From contig JAGVOT010000128.1 of NCBI GenBank assembly GCA_020052615.1, positions 1 through 64,000 on the forward strand: a stretch of DNA of 64,000 nucleotides. The letters are read 5' to 3'. This document shows, piece after piece, positions 42,848-52,900 of this stretch. The DNA is from Nitrospirota bacterium. GTDB lineage: Bacteria > Nitrospirota > UBA9217. The position numbers and the translations under genes were made by a program. Each line of letters begins with the position of its first letter. The first letter of the stretch is position 1. The notes under the pieces are model-generated. The model had not been told where the DNA came from, made no database searches, and saw nothing but the letters and a program-made list of their open reading frames with translations.

Positions 42848-43324
42848 CTATTCACTTCCCGCAGCCCATCCTGGACGCTCTAGTATTGCCATCCCGTTTG
42901 CATCATAGTATTTCTTATAATCTCGGCGAGGTCCTGGTTTTCCGTTCGTAAATGTCGCAGGTTCGCACCGATACCCTCGTGAATGTTTTTTTATCCTGGA
43001 GAAAGGCATGTAGGCGACAAACAGGGGTGATCCTATTTCAGCGGCAGCAAAGAACGGGATGGCGAGCACCATCTCGGGATGGATCTGGTTAAGCTTACCG
43101 ACATAACCATAGACGGTTTTATTCGATTTGTCAGAGGTGGGATATTTACCTTTGACTTGGACAGGACGTATAATTTCTCGGCCATCAGGTCCTGTCTTGG
43201 AGATGATGAAGTCCATCCCCTTGTCGCGGTGCGGGAAGTAGACGTTCCATCCTGCATTGGCAAGTAAGCCGGCCACATGAAGCTCGGCAAAATAGTCTTG
43301 AGTAACATGTTTGCTCTCCGGCAT
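42848..43324 (-). CDS. PD-(D/E)XK-like (DUF4365-type) nuclease candidate
   Basis: A 158-residue protein with the layout of small restriction-endonuclease-fold proteins: helix DYFAELHVAGLLANAGWNVY, then DKGMDFIISK (acid in the D position) and RPVQVKGKY (Q-V-K of the core). A Glu in YFAEL could complete the site. The C-terminal part is basic (RIKKHSRGYR). GGAGTAACT precedes the ATG. Gaps to the neighbours are 25 and 37 bases. Function as a nuclease is inferred from the motif only. Confidence 0.65.
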   Translation of the reverse strand: MPESKHVTQDYFAELHVAGLLANAGWNVYFPHRDKGMDFIISKTGPDGREIIRPVQVKGKYPTSDKSNKTVYGYVGKLNQIHPEMVLAIPFFAAAEIGSPLFVAYMPFSRIKKHSRGYRCEPATFTNGKPGPRRDYKKYYDANGMAILERPGWAAGSE

Positions 43325-43348
43325 AGTTACTCCTATTCTAAAGGTAAT

Positions 43349-43963
43349 TTACTTACCAGTTGAGGATTGTTTCATCAAGATGATCTGTTCGAATTTCGCC
43401 TCTTCCGCATCACGCAAAACGGCCAACTTAAACCATCCTTCCGTATTTCCACCCCAGCAGTAGACTTTCTCAAACACATTCCCCGAGTGGGATCTTCTGT
43501 GTGTCTCATACTTTATCGATATTAATGTGTACGCCTGGTTAATACTTATTGCCTCTTGACCTGGCAATGCACTAATAGTGCAGCGGCACTCACATAGTTC
43601 GCCCCTTTTCGTTCCTCGGAGTCTTAATCTCAATGGCTCCTGTAGAACGATCTCGATCAGTTGACCCTGGCCATCAAAGATTCCCTTAGGTTCAATTAGA
43701 TATTTTCTAATTTCATCTGAAATGGAATCTTTTATATTGATCAAGGCTCCCAGACGCCCCCCCGCTGGAATGATTTCAACAGTTTCCCCCATCTCCAATT
43801 TCTCAAGAACCGCTTCGTCTAAAACGGCATATCGTGGCACCCTCAGATCGCCAACTACACCTTCTTTTAGAACCGGAAGCGGTCCGCCATAGAAGAATTC
43901 GACCTTGCCTTCTACGATCTTTACTGGAATAAGCACCGTCTTCTCTAGCGGATCCGGGATCAT
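43349..43963 (-). CDS. Protein of unknown function (204 residues)
   Basis: Not recognised. It is beta-rich at the start (TVLIPVKIVEGKVEFFYGG), with a central VEIIPAGGRLGALINIKD and a second beta section containing LCECRCTISALPGQ. The ATG at 43963 is preceded by GAGGTG; a GTG two codons earlier is possible. It lies 49 bases after the 1977-residue helicase stop and 25 before the nuclease candidate, in the same operon. Its composition is more AT-rich than the helicase upstream. Confidence 0.7.
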   Translation of the reverse strand: MIPDPLEKTVLIPVKIVEGKVEFFYGGPLPVLKEGVVGDLRVPRYAVLDEAVLEKLEMGETVEIIPAGGRLGALINIKDSISDEIRKYLIEPKGIFDGQGQLIEIVLQEPLRLRLRGTKRGELCECRCTISALPGQEAISINQAYTLISIKYETHRRSHSGNVFEKVYCWGGNTEGWFKLAVLRDAEEAKFEQIILMKQSSTGK

Positions 43964-44012
43964 GTTCACCTCGCATTTCTACGCATTTCCATCCTGGGCC
44001 GCGCCGAATCAT

Positions 44013-47000
44013 CTATCCCAGCACTGCCTCCACTTTTGCCACTACCTGAACCTGGCCTTCGTCCTCTGCTGTTATTTCGATCGGTTTGAACTCTGGGTTC
44101 TTCGGTTTCAGCGTGATCTTTATATGTCTCCAGCCGTCAGCTGTTTCGGCCTTTTCACTTTCATAGAACTTGACGGTATATCGCTCTTTGCTCTCCGGAT
44201 CAACCTGATCCCGTAGCAGAACAAGCACTTTCAATCCCTGCCTGCTGCCACCTACTGGGGACGAGAAAAGGCAATACGCGCCGTCCGGGATGATCGGTTC
44301 CATGGAGCGTCCCTTAACCTGAGCCACAAACATGCCTTTAGCCAAATTCCGCTTCGCATCAACCTCCACCCATGTCCAATCATCTCTTTCCAACTCGTTG
44401 ATATACTGCGGATCGCCAAACGCCCCTGCTGCGGCTTTGAGCGGCACGAGCGGTACGCACGACACGTACTTTTCTGCTTCTATCGGCTGAACGATCTTGA
44501 GCACGAAACGCTTTGCTGACTCTGCGCCGCTCCTTGCCTTCTCGAACCAGGAAGTATCACTCCTCAACTTGTCCCGCAGCTCTTTGGCATCAAGATACCC
44601 GGCAAGCCGTCGAAAGTGCCGCTGCATAGCCCCCGGATCGTCGAGGTCCACCTTCGTTATTTCGATGATCTCGTAGCCGTTGCTCCTTAGCCAGTCACGG
44701 ATTCGGCGGTCCTGCTCCGCGTGCTCAGGGTTGCCGTGGATATGGCCGCTCAGGCCGTCGAGGTAAATGCATACGCCCTCGTTCTCATCGTGGTGAGGCG
44801 CCCGATAGATCACATCCGGCGTTGTCGTGCCGATGGTCCTGTCGAGCCGGATCTGCTGTCCCCGGATACCCTCCTCGAATCCCGCTGCGAGAAGCAGATG
44901 CCTCAGTTTTCGCTCAGCCTCGTTGACGGGTTGGGCTCCGCCGTCGGCAGCGGCCTGCTGCGGCTGCACCGGAGGGATCGGATGTGACACGGTTAGTCGT
45001 GGCCCCCAAGCATCAAAACGCTCTTTTGCCGCGTTCCGATCAAGGAACTTATGATAGAAACCGTTCCTGAACGTCTGAAGGCAATCGATGCACGAGGTCT
45101 CGCATGCCGCAGGACAGTCCTCGACGATCTGCTTTGCCGCAGCCACTATCTCCTCGAACCGCTCGCAGATCAGGTCCAGCAAGCCCGATCCTCCGGGCAT
45201 GGGATCCCAGAGCAGTGCGTCCACATCTTCCCGGTCAACGTGGCCTATCACAAGCACCTGCAGATCATCCATGTGCATATCCAGTACTCGCGTGGCTGCG
45301 GATCGCAGCGTCTCCAAAACACTGTACGCGGTGGTCTGGTCCTGACACGCAGGCAGCGAGATCACATCAGCCGTGATGTCGGCGTAGAACCCCACAGGCA
45401 CTACGTCCTTCCCGCACCGCTCCAGGTGGCCTGTGTTAAAAGAGTCCCTCTGCCGTTCAGAAGAGAGCGGCGAGATGCTCTGACCGCAGACCGTGCAGAC
45501 CGGATACCCGAATATCGCCTCTTCCCGCCTGATGGCACTTGAGGCGCCAACATTCACCAGCCTTAGTCTAACACCTCGCCGATGGTGCACACTCTGGCTT
45601 CCCCACGTATAGGCTTTCCCACCATTGTGCTGGTTCCGTTCCAGGCCGTACACGGCGACACCCATCTGGAACCGCAGCTCCTCCTCGTCGGAAATATGCG
45701 ATTGGTGCAGCAGGTCCACATCGCAGACAGAGATCGCCTGCAGGACCGTTGTGCCCAGTGCTCCGGCCGCAACTCCCAGCCGCGTCTCCTTGACCGCCTG
45801 ATGCTCCGTGGATACCTCGAAGACCGGCATCTCGATCCGCTTTTCGTCAATGTCGCGGTGGAACCTGCGGGCCACGAACTTGTTGCCGTTTGCGTAGATG
45901 AGGTTACCCGGCACGTACTCGCGCAAGGCAACGCTCGGTGTGCGCGGCAGAGTGAACTCCATTGCTCCGGTGCGCCAATAGGGGATCTCGGCAGTTCCTA
46001 GCACTGCTCCCACTTCCAGACCGTAGCCCGGCAGGAAACCCTCGGCAGCCAGCACGCCAAAGGTATTCACGTCGTCGTACCCCTCTGCTTCGCGCCTGGC
46101 CCTCGGCGCAGTGCCCTTCAGCCGCTTCACCAATGAATTGCACCGTCGGAAAAGGGATTCGTCCTCCTGGTCAAGGTCGCCCTGTCGTTCCCGCAAGGCG
46201 TTCAGGCGTTTGATCTGGTCCATTGCCCAGCTCAGCCGCCGCTCAAGCCGTGCAACGACCTCTTCGAGGCCATGCACAAAGCCTTCGATGTGGCTCCGAA
46301 GAACCTCCGGTGCGGTGACCTCAGCATCCCCCGCAGGCCATCCCTGGCAGAACGCCCCTTCAACGTAGGTGCAGAGGTCTCCCAGATTACGCTCGATCAC
46401 GGCCTGCAGCGGACTAAAATCAAAGGGCCTTTCGCGAACCATTCCTTCCTCGAACAGATAGGATGACACGCGGTCAGGCAGGCACTTGCGCAGGACATCG
46501 TCGATCTGTGTGCGATCAGCTTCCGCTCTCTTTACGTCGTTCACGTACTGGTGCATTCGCGTCATCACGGTCGCGTGCACGTGCTTCGAGATCATGAGGT
46601 CGTTCCGCAGGTTGAATGCCGGGGGATCTACCCGTCCGGCAAGTAGCTTGAGCGGATCGGCGAAGTAAGAGCGGTCGTGAGAGACCGGGCGGCAGTAGGT
46701 CATATCTACCGCCATGCGGTGGCGTCTGCCTGCCCGCCCGGCCCGCTGCCAGTAGTTTGCAGGCAGCGGCGGCACATTACGCATGAGGACAGCGTCCAGT
46801 TGACCGATGTCCACGCCCAACTCCAGCGTGGGCGTGCAAACGAATGCGTTGACCGCGTCCGATTCTCCCTTGAAGAGGTTCTCAAGCCGCTCCCGTTCCT
46901 CATGTGGCACCATGGCAGTGTGCTCTTCCGGCCTGAGCATGGAGTATTTCTGATCAAGGATCTGCAGGTTGTAATTGTCCGGATCCTCTCGCACGAACTC

Positions 47001-49946
47001 CAGCTCCCCGTCGCACCGCCAAGCCATGCACTTCTGGAGCGGCGTGCGTCTCGTGTTCAGCCGACGGCAGCTTCTGCAACGCCAGACCCCGTGGCTCGCC
47101 TGAAGTCTCAGTTTATCAGCATCGACCTGATAGACCTCGCTCACATTGGGGAGCGGGTTTCCCCTTGATCCCTTGAGCCGGACAGGCTTGAGGAATTCCT
47201 GATCGACCAGGAACTTAAAGAGCCCCGTCAGGAACACTTCGCAATCATCGGTCCCAATGCCCCACTTCTTTGCAATCTGACGTATGGTGGTATCACCGCG
47301 GTCGCTTAGCCATTGGGTCACCAGTTCCGGCTTTTCATTCGGATCACGGCGGAGCTTCGTTCCCACAGGCGCTCCGAACTGGGGCAAATAACCCTGCTGC
47401 ACTTCAAGGTCGCCGTCCATCCAGTATTTAGTGAATATCTCTCGATCCTGGTCATGCAGGACCCGTCTGCGCCGGAAGTAATCAAGTAGGCTCGCCACGC
47501 CGTCGCGCAGATCCTCCCCGGGCATGCCGAGAGCACCGGAATTCTTCTGGAACCAGGGAAGCGCCGCGTCCAGGCCCAGATAGTCCACCTTCAACCGGCC
47601 CCAGGGTTCGAGACCAATCGCCTGCCGCGACGAAAGCGTCACCTCACGCAGCACCTGGATTCGCAGGAATTTCCGCCGCTCCTGTTCGTGCCTGCCCCCA
47701 CCGCCCTCGCGCCGCACCACCTGCCACACCTCAGGTACCAGGGCGCGGGAGAGCGCTTCGTCCCGTTCGAGTAGCTCATCAACGTGCATCGTCAGGTCCC
47801 CAACGGAAACAGGTCCGTTCTGGAGGCCCTCGGCCATCAGCGCCCGCAGCCGAAAGCGTCGTGCGTGGTCTTTCATCCAGCCAGCCTGGAACGCCGCGTC
47901 CTGCCGGTTGTCGCAGAAAACGAGCAGCCTCGGCCGCTCCGAGTGGTGGACCATGTCCTGCGCCAGCACGTGCACATCGGCCACGTTCGTGGCACGCACA
48001 GGACGGGCAGGCTCGCGGTACCGGCTGATCATGATCCTGCCGTTCGCCCCGCAAGACAGGCAGCTCGTAAGGTATCCGGGATTGTCCTTTTTCTGCTTGA
48101 TAGCGTAAAGCTCGACCGGTTCTTCCGACACTCCGCAATGCAAGCACCTGGCGACCTTTTCCGGATGTGCTGCGCCGCAGTGGCGGCAGAAGTACAATGC
48201 TGCCGTCCTCTCATGCTCCGCAATATCCTCGTCATCGCTCCCGCCCACGATGCTGTCAGTGAGCACAACCCGGCAGCCGCCCAGAGTCTCTTCAAGCGGC
48301 TCCCAGCAAGAGCTGTTCTCCTTGGCCTCTCCGCCTTCAGGCGCTTTGCCTGTGAATCTGAAGTCCTTCAGGAAAGTGATGAAGTAGTGCTGACCGCAGG
48401 TGGTGCAGCTTGTGACCGGGAAGTGTGCGTACTTGTCCTCATTTTCCCTCTTCTCTATCTCGTCCTCTGCAGCCAGCCAAAGCTGCGGGTCCTTTTCGCC
48501 TGCCGGGAAGCTGACCACAGCGCCGCTGATCCCGCGGATGAAGCCGTGGACCACCGGTCGGACAAGCGGCCTGCTCTCCGACCTCGCTGCCGCTCCCAGG
48601 GTAAGCCAGGCCAGTATCTCCGCTTCCGTGACAGGACGGCCTATCTTCTTCTCCAGTTCCTGCGGCAGATCGGTGAGGGGCTTGGGCGTTGCCAGTATCT
48701 CGCTCAACTGGTACATCAGTTCGTTCTTCGACAGCGCAGTGTGAAGCGACAGTGCCCACTCTCCAGATGGAAGATCTGCGCCGGCGAGGTCGCGGTAGAC
48801 CGCCCGCACAGCGGCATCGGGATTCTCTTTTTCATCAACTGCCTTTACACATGCTGCCAGCAGTGAATTGGGATCCTTTGCGGGCTTTGCCGGCACGGAC
48901 CTTCCAGACACCCAAACCGCAGCCTCGTAAGCCTCCCCCACTGTGACAACGTCTTCCTTGTTTACGCCGAAGAATCGGGAGGCAAAGTCCCGAGCAGCGT
49001 CAGGATTCTCCTTGTCAACGATGGTGGCCGACGTGGCAACGCAGACCGTGTCCTGCGAGCTCTTTCCGCAGAAACTTCTGAGCCGTCGGATCAAGCAGGC
49101 CGTCTCAGCGCCCTGCGCCCCGGTAAACGTGTGCGCTTCGTCGAACACAAGGAAATCCAGCCGGGCATCTGTGAACAGCTCAACATCCTTCTGGCGGGTG
49201 AGCAGGAGTTCGAGCTGCTTCGCGTTGGTGAGCAATATCCTCGGCTGTTTCCCTGCCGTGCGCATGATCTCCCGGGAACAGACCTCCTCGGGCGGATAGA
49301 CAGTCTCTCCGCTTCGCTTCTGTTTGATCTCTACAACCTTCGCTTCGTAATCCGCTCGGGACGCTCCAACAGGCAGCCTGATGCCCGTGACCTCTGCCTC
49401 GCGCTCAGGTGTCTTTCCCACGTACATGCCGAAGGTGATGCCGGTGCCTGCCAGAAGAGACCGAAGACGCAACAACTGGTCCTCGGCAAGGGCGTTCATG
49501 GGATAGACGATGACCGCACAGATGCCTGCCGGTACGCCTGCGTCCCGAAGCTCCAGGCACTTGCTGATAATGGGATAGAGGAAGCATTCGGTCTTGCCGG
49601 AGCCCGTGCCTGTGGATATGAGCGTCGTCTTGCCACCATGAATAGCACGGATGGCATCTTCCTGATGGCCGTATACGTGGGTTATCTCAGCAGGGATCCG
49701 CTGACGCATGTGCGGATGGAAGATCTTTCCAGTCACAAGAGCATCGACAGAGGACCCCTGCCTGAAAGGACGGGAAAGGCTGATGTAAGGACCCTTGAGG
49801 AGCGGAGACTGGCGCGTCTCGTCAAGAGACAAGAGTCGCCGCATCTGCGAATGCAAACGGGCATCGGCAAAAGGATAGGCCGTTAGTTGATACCGCAGAA
49901 AGCTGCGGACGACCTTTTCGGTAAATACAATGGGATTAAGCGCCAT
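44013..49946 (-). CDS. DUF1998 helicase fused to nuclease-like and S24 peptidase domains
   Basis: A 1977-residue SF2 helicase of the DruE/DrmA/MrfA kind. In order: HVYGHQEDAIRAI and Walker A STGTGSGKTE (about 113), DEAH in FDEAHTF (about 269), SATIVD, several zinc-ribbon pairs (CTTCG about 515, CRHCG and CLHCG about 590, CLSCG about 630, CRSC about 957), C-terminal helicase motifs TPTLELGVDIG and QRAGRAGRR (about 1069), and the DUF1998 cysteines CETSCIDCLQTF (about 1620). Then comes a Vsr/DUF559-like segment (VCIYLDGLSGHIHGNPEH, about 1732) and a LexA/S24 domain with Ser in KGRSMEPIIPDGA (about 1880) and Lys in RYTVKFYESE (about 1925). The methyltransferase stop is 11 bases upstream. Confidence 0.85.
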   Translation of the reverse strand: MALNPIVFTEKVVRSFLRYQLTAYPFADARLHSQMRRLLSLDETRQSPLLKGPYISLSRPFRQGSSVDALVTGKIFHPHMRQRIPAEITHVYGHQEDAIRAIHGGKTTLISTGTGSGKTECFLYPIISKCLELRDAGVPAGICAVIVYPMNALAEDQLLRLRSLLAGTGITFGMYVGKTPEREAEVTGIRLPVGASRADYEAKVVEIKQKRSGETVYPPEEVCSREIMRTAGKQPRILLTNAKQLELLLTRQKDVELFTDARLDFLVFDEAHTFTGAQGAETACLIRRLRSFCGKSSQDTVCVATSATIVDKENPDAARDFASRFFGVNKEDVVTVGEAYEAAVWVSGRSVPAKPAKDPNSLLAACVKAVDEKENPDAAVRAVYRDLAGADLPSGEWALSLHTALSKNELMYQLSEILATPKPLTDLPQELEKKIGRPVTEAEILAWLTLGAAARSESRPLVRPVVHGFIRGISGAVVSFPAGEKDPQLWLAAEDEIEKRENEDKYAHFPVTSCTTCGQHYFITFLKDFRFTGKAPEGGEAKENSSCWEPLEETLGGCRVVLTDSIVGGSDDEDIAEHERTAALYFCRHCGAAHPEKVARCLHCGVSEEPVELYAIKQKKDNPGYLTSCLSCGANGRIMISRYREPARPVRATNVADVHVLAQDMVHHSERPRLLVFCDNRQDAAFQAGWMKDHARRFRLRALMAEGLQNGPVSVGDLTMHVDELLERDEALSRALVPEVWQVVRREGGGGRHEQERRKFLRIQVLREVTLSSRQAIGLEPWGRLKVDYLGLDAALPWFQKNSGALGMPGEDLRDGVASLLDYFRRRRVLHDQDREIFTKYWMDGDLEVQQGYLPQFGAPVGTKLRRDPNEKPELVTQWLSDRGDTTIRQIAKKWGIGTDDCEVFLTGLFKFLVDQEFLKPVRLKGSRGNPLPNVSEVYQVDADKLRLQASHGVWRCRSCRRLNTRRTPLQKCMAWRCDGELEFVREDPDNYNLQILDQKYSMLRPEEHTAMVPHEERERLENLFKGESDAVNAFVCTPTLELGVDIGQLDAVLMRNVPPLPANYWQRAGRAGRRHRMAVDMTYCRPVSHDRSYFADPLKLLAGRVDPPAFNLRNDLMISKHVHATVMTRMHQYVNDVKRAEADRTQIDDVLRKCLPDRVSSYLFEEGMVRERPFDFSPLQAVIERNLGDLCTYVEGAFCQGWPAGDAEVTAPEVLRSHIEGFVHGLEEVVARLERRLSWAMDQIKRLNALRERQGDLDQEDESLFRRCNSLVKRLKGTAPRARREAEGYDDVNTFGVLAAEGFLPGYGLEVGAVLGTAEIPYWRTGAMEFTLPRTPSVALREYVPGNLIYANGNKFVARRFHRDIDEKRIEMPVFEVSTEHQAVKETRLGVAAGALGTTVLQAISVCDVDLLHQSHISDEEELRFQMGVAVYGLERNQHNGGKAYTWGSQSVHHRRGVRLRLVNVGASSAIRREEAIFGYPVCTVCGQSISPLSSERQRDSFNTGHLERCGKDVVPVGFYADITADVISLPACQDQTTAYSVLETLRSAATRVLDMHMDDLQVLVIGHVDREDVDALLWDPMPGGSGLLDLICERFEEIVAAAKQIVEDCPAACETSCIDCLQTFRNGFYHKFLDRNAAKERFDAWGPRLTVSHPIPPVQPQQAAADGGAQPVNEAERKLRHLLLAAGFEEGIRGQQIRLDRTIGTTTPDVIYRAPHHDENEGVCIYLDGLSGHIHGNPEHAEQDRRIRDWLRSNGYEIIEITKVDLDDPGAMQRHFRRLAGYLDAKELRDKLRSDTSWFEKARSGAESAKRFVLKIVQPIEAEKYVSCVPLVPLKAAAGAFGDPQYINELERDDWTWVEVDAKRNLAKGMFVAQVKGRSMEPIIPDGAYCLFSSPVGGSRQGLKVLVLLRDQVDPESKERYTVKFYESEKAETADGWRHIKITLKPKNPEFKPIEITAEDEGQVQVVAKVEAVLG

Positions 49947-49957
49947 ATCGATTCCTT

Positions 49958-52900
49958 TTATAGCAGCTTTGGCTGGTATCCAGGCGTATCTTCCTTCACC
50001 ATGTCAGCCTTCTTTTCTTCCGTCGGCGGTTTCTCACCACGCTTTTCAGCTTCGATCTCTTCGAGCAGTTTCTTATATCCATCTTCACCCAGCAGGTTCC
50101 GCGCATGAAGATGACATTCTTTCCATGATTCCTCAGGACTCTGGGCTAGCTGCCAATCGTAGAAACGTGGGCCGAGCCGGCTGGCAACAGGTTGATGCTC
50201 TTTCGCACGCTCATCATGGCCCAAGCCGTAGTCAGCAAGCCGCAATGTCAAGGGCAACATCCACCCTTCGCCATTATTTTGCTCAAGGAATGCCTCGATG
50301 CCCCTGTCACGATCCCCGTCACAAGCTCGGATGTTTTCTTCGAGGTCATGGAAAGCAATCATCGTTAAAACCGTGTGGCGCAGTTCCGGATCCTTATCCT
50401 TATCTACACGCCAGAATCCTTTTGGATCTACATTCCCATCTTTCTCTACATTACTAATAGGCCAATCAGTGTTTAGTAGAATATGATGAAGGTCATTAAA
50501 GTCCATGCCATAGGTTGCCGCCACAATTGCGTCGAGTTCCGCATCCAAGCGCAGTCTCTCGTGACTCATTAGCGCCCATTTGCAGGCCCCTTTTGTCCCA
50601 AGCATTAGTGCAGCAGGAGAAGTAGTACAATTTGTTAGCGCCAGCTTCGAAATCGATCCAATTAACGTAGCTCGTATTACGGGACCAGGTACAGACGATT
50701 CTGTAAGGAAATTCCACGTAACATTCGTACCCACTATCCGCATTCGCATCAGCCAGTCAAAGGTCAGCGATGAAGTGATTCCAAATAGGTTCGCTGAAGC
50801 TATATCGCCTTCACGTGGCTGCATAAAGTTTATCGAGTGCCCAGCCGGTAAGTCGGGCAGCAATGCGCTAATGATGGTACGTTCATTCGTAGAGTTCGAT
50901 AGTGACCTGAGGGCTAGTTTCAATCCATGTGCTGCTCGCGTATTCGAATTATAGTCGTCTTGCCTCATAAGAAATTGTGGCACAATCGGACTATTCGACA
51001 ATGCGATTTTCTGCCATTTTGCGTGGTGACCTGCGCCAGACACGTGAGCGGCAACATTTAGGCGCCTATCATAGAACATCAGGCCCTGATACAATGGTTG
51101 TGCTAAATCGTCGATGCGGCTCTCTCTTATCCACGCATCCGCCCTGCGTGACAGAACAATTCCAGCAGGAATATCAGCCCGCAGTATAGGCAGCGTATCA
51201 TACGGCGGCTGGGCACAGCACTTTTCGCCTTCTGCTAACGGCTTCACTCCCAGCTCAGCCCAAAGCTCGTTGATCGGCCGCCAATCTCCTTTGAGCCAGC
51301 GGCTATACTCGTCCGGCCTATAGCCCTGCTCCTCCCACTTCGGACGCGGCGGGAATAGTTTGGAGTCGTTCGTCATGTGAAACTCAGTCGCATACTTGAT
51401 ACCCCATCCGTCAGGGCCTTCGTCTCCCAGAAGCACTGAGTTGGAGTAAATCTTTTCGAGTATCTCAAGATCACGGGCAGACTGAATCTCAAGAATCGCC
51501 TTTGATCTTGGACTGAATCGCTCGACCTGCTTACGCGAATAGAGCGTCACCAGTTCTTCGGCCTGCTCCCAATCCTCCAGCTTCCGCCGCATGAAAGCAG
51601 TCTTGATCGCCGCTGTGGAGCCGCTTTTCTGGATAATCACAGGGTTGAACTTAAAGCGGCTGTCGATCTCGAACACTTTTTCTCTGTTCTCAAAACCGAA
51701 TAGCCACTCCCACTGGCATTTATCAAGAAAAAGCGTTCGCAGTCCGCCGGTACCGTGATCGGAGTAGAGTCCTGACGGAACAATAAAGGCCATTCGCCCG
51801 TTCAACCGCAACAACGAGTGCGCCTGTTCAAGGAAGGTTTTGTAGAGATTAATATCAGCAGATCCCTGATGCCGGAACGGATGTATCGCATCTGCATAGC
51901 CGCGGCTCTTCTTACGCTCCGTGCGCCAGCGGTCATGCAGTACGTCATTATTTCGTCCACGGGCGATAGTGAAGCGATCTCCGCTGCTCTGGTTCTCTAC
52001 CGGGTCGCCGTAGGGGCTTGCTGCATAGGCAAGATAATTCGACTGCGCCCGAAAATCCGCACTATAGTCGAGCCAGCCGCGCTCAACAGTCTCATTTCCA
52101 AAATAGTCCGTTTGATACCGCAGCGCTTCTTGCTTGCCATAGGAACGGTAGAGCGGATCTATATTGGAAAAGAACTCCTTGGAGTTCGGCTTTGCAATAT
52201 CCCAGGGAGGATTTCCGAGCATTGCATCGAATCCGGATACTTCTGTTCGATACACATCCGGAAACTCCAGCTCCCAATGAAAGAACGTCTTCTGCCCGAC
52301 AATGCGCGCGGCAACTGTCCTTGTGTCAGCAGACGGATTGGCAAAGGTCGTGGGGAGGGGGGCTTTGTCTAGTTCGTCCGTAGGCCAGAACCAGCAGGCG
52401 CACCAGAGATCCATGGCTTCTTTGAGCGAACGATACTCGGGCGAACCTAATAGTTCGCTTCGATATAGTCTTGACCGTTGCGCAGCATCCTGTACCGGCA
52501 TGTTGTGCAACCGATCAAGCAGCGCAAGCGATTTATCGTGCACACCCTGAGGCGTTGTAGCAGGCGGCGTGAAGAGCGGAAGCCCTCCGGGGATGGCGTT
52601 CAGTAGATCAGGCGTCAGGACGTCCTTTACAAACGCCTTGATCGCCTTTGTCCGCGTTTCCTTCTCAAAGTGCACACCGTTCGTATGGCCTTTGTCCCCG
52701 CCATCGCGGTTTTTCCAAGCCATTGCCGGGTAATGCTGGAACTGATCAAACCACGCGCCAACGAGCGAATTGCCGCACTTTACCTTATGATCAAGGAACG
52801 AGAACGGCAAGGTTTTGTCCATTGTCTCGACCCAGAGTGCAAGACGGCAAAGTTCAACCGCAAGCGGATCAAGATCGACTCCATAGATACACCTCTCAAC

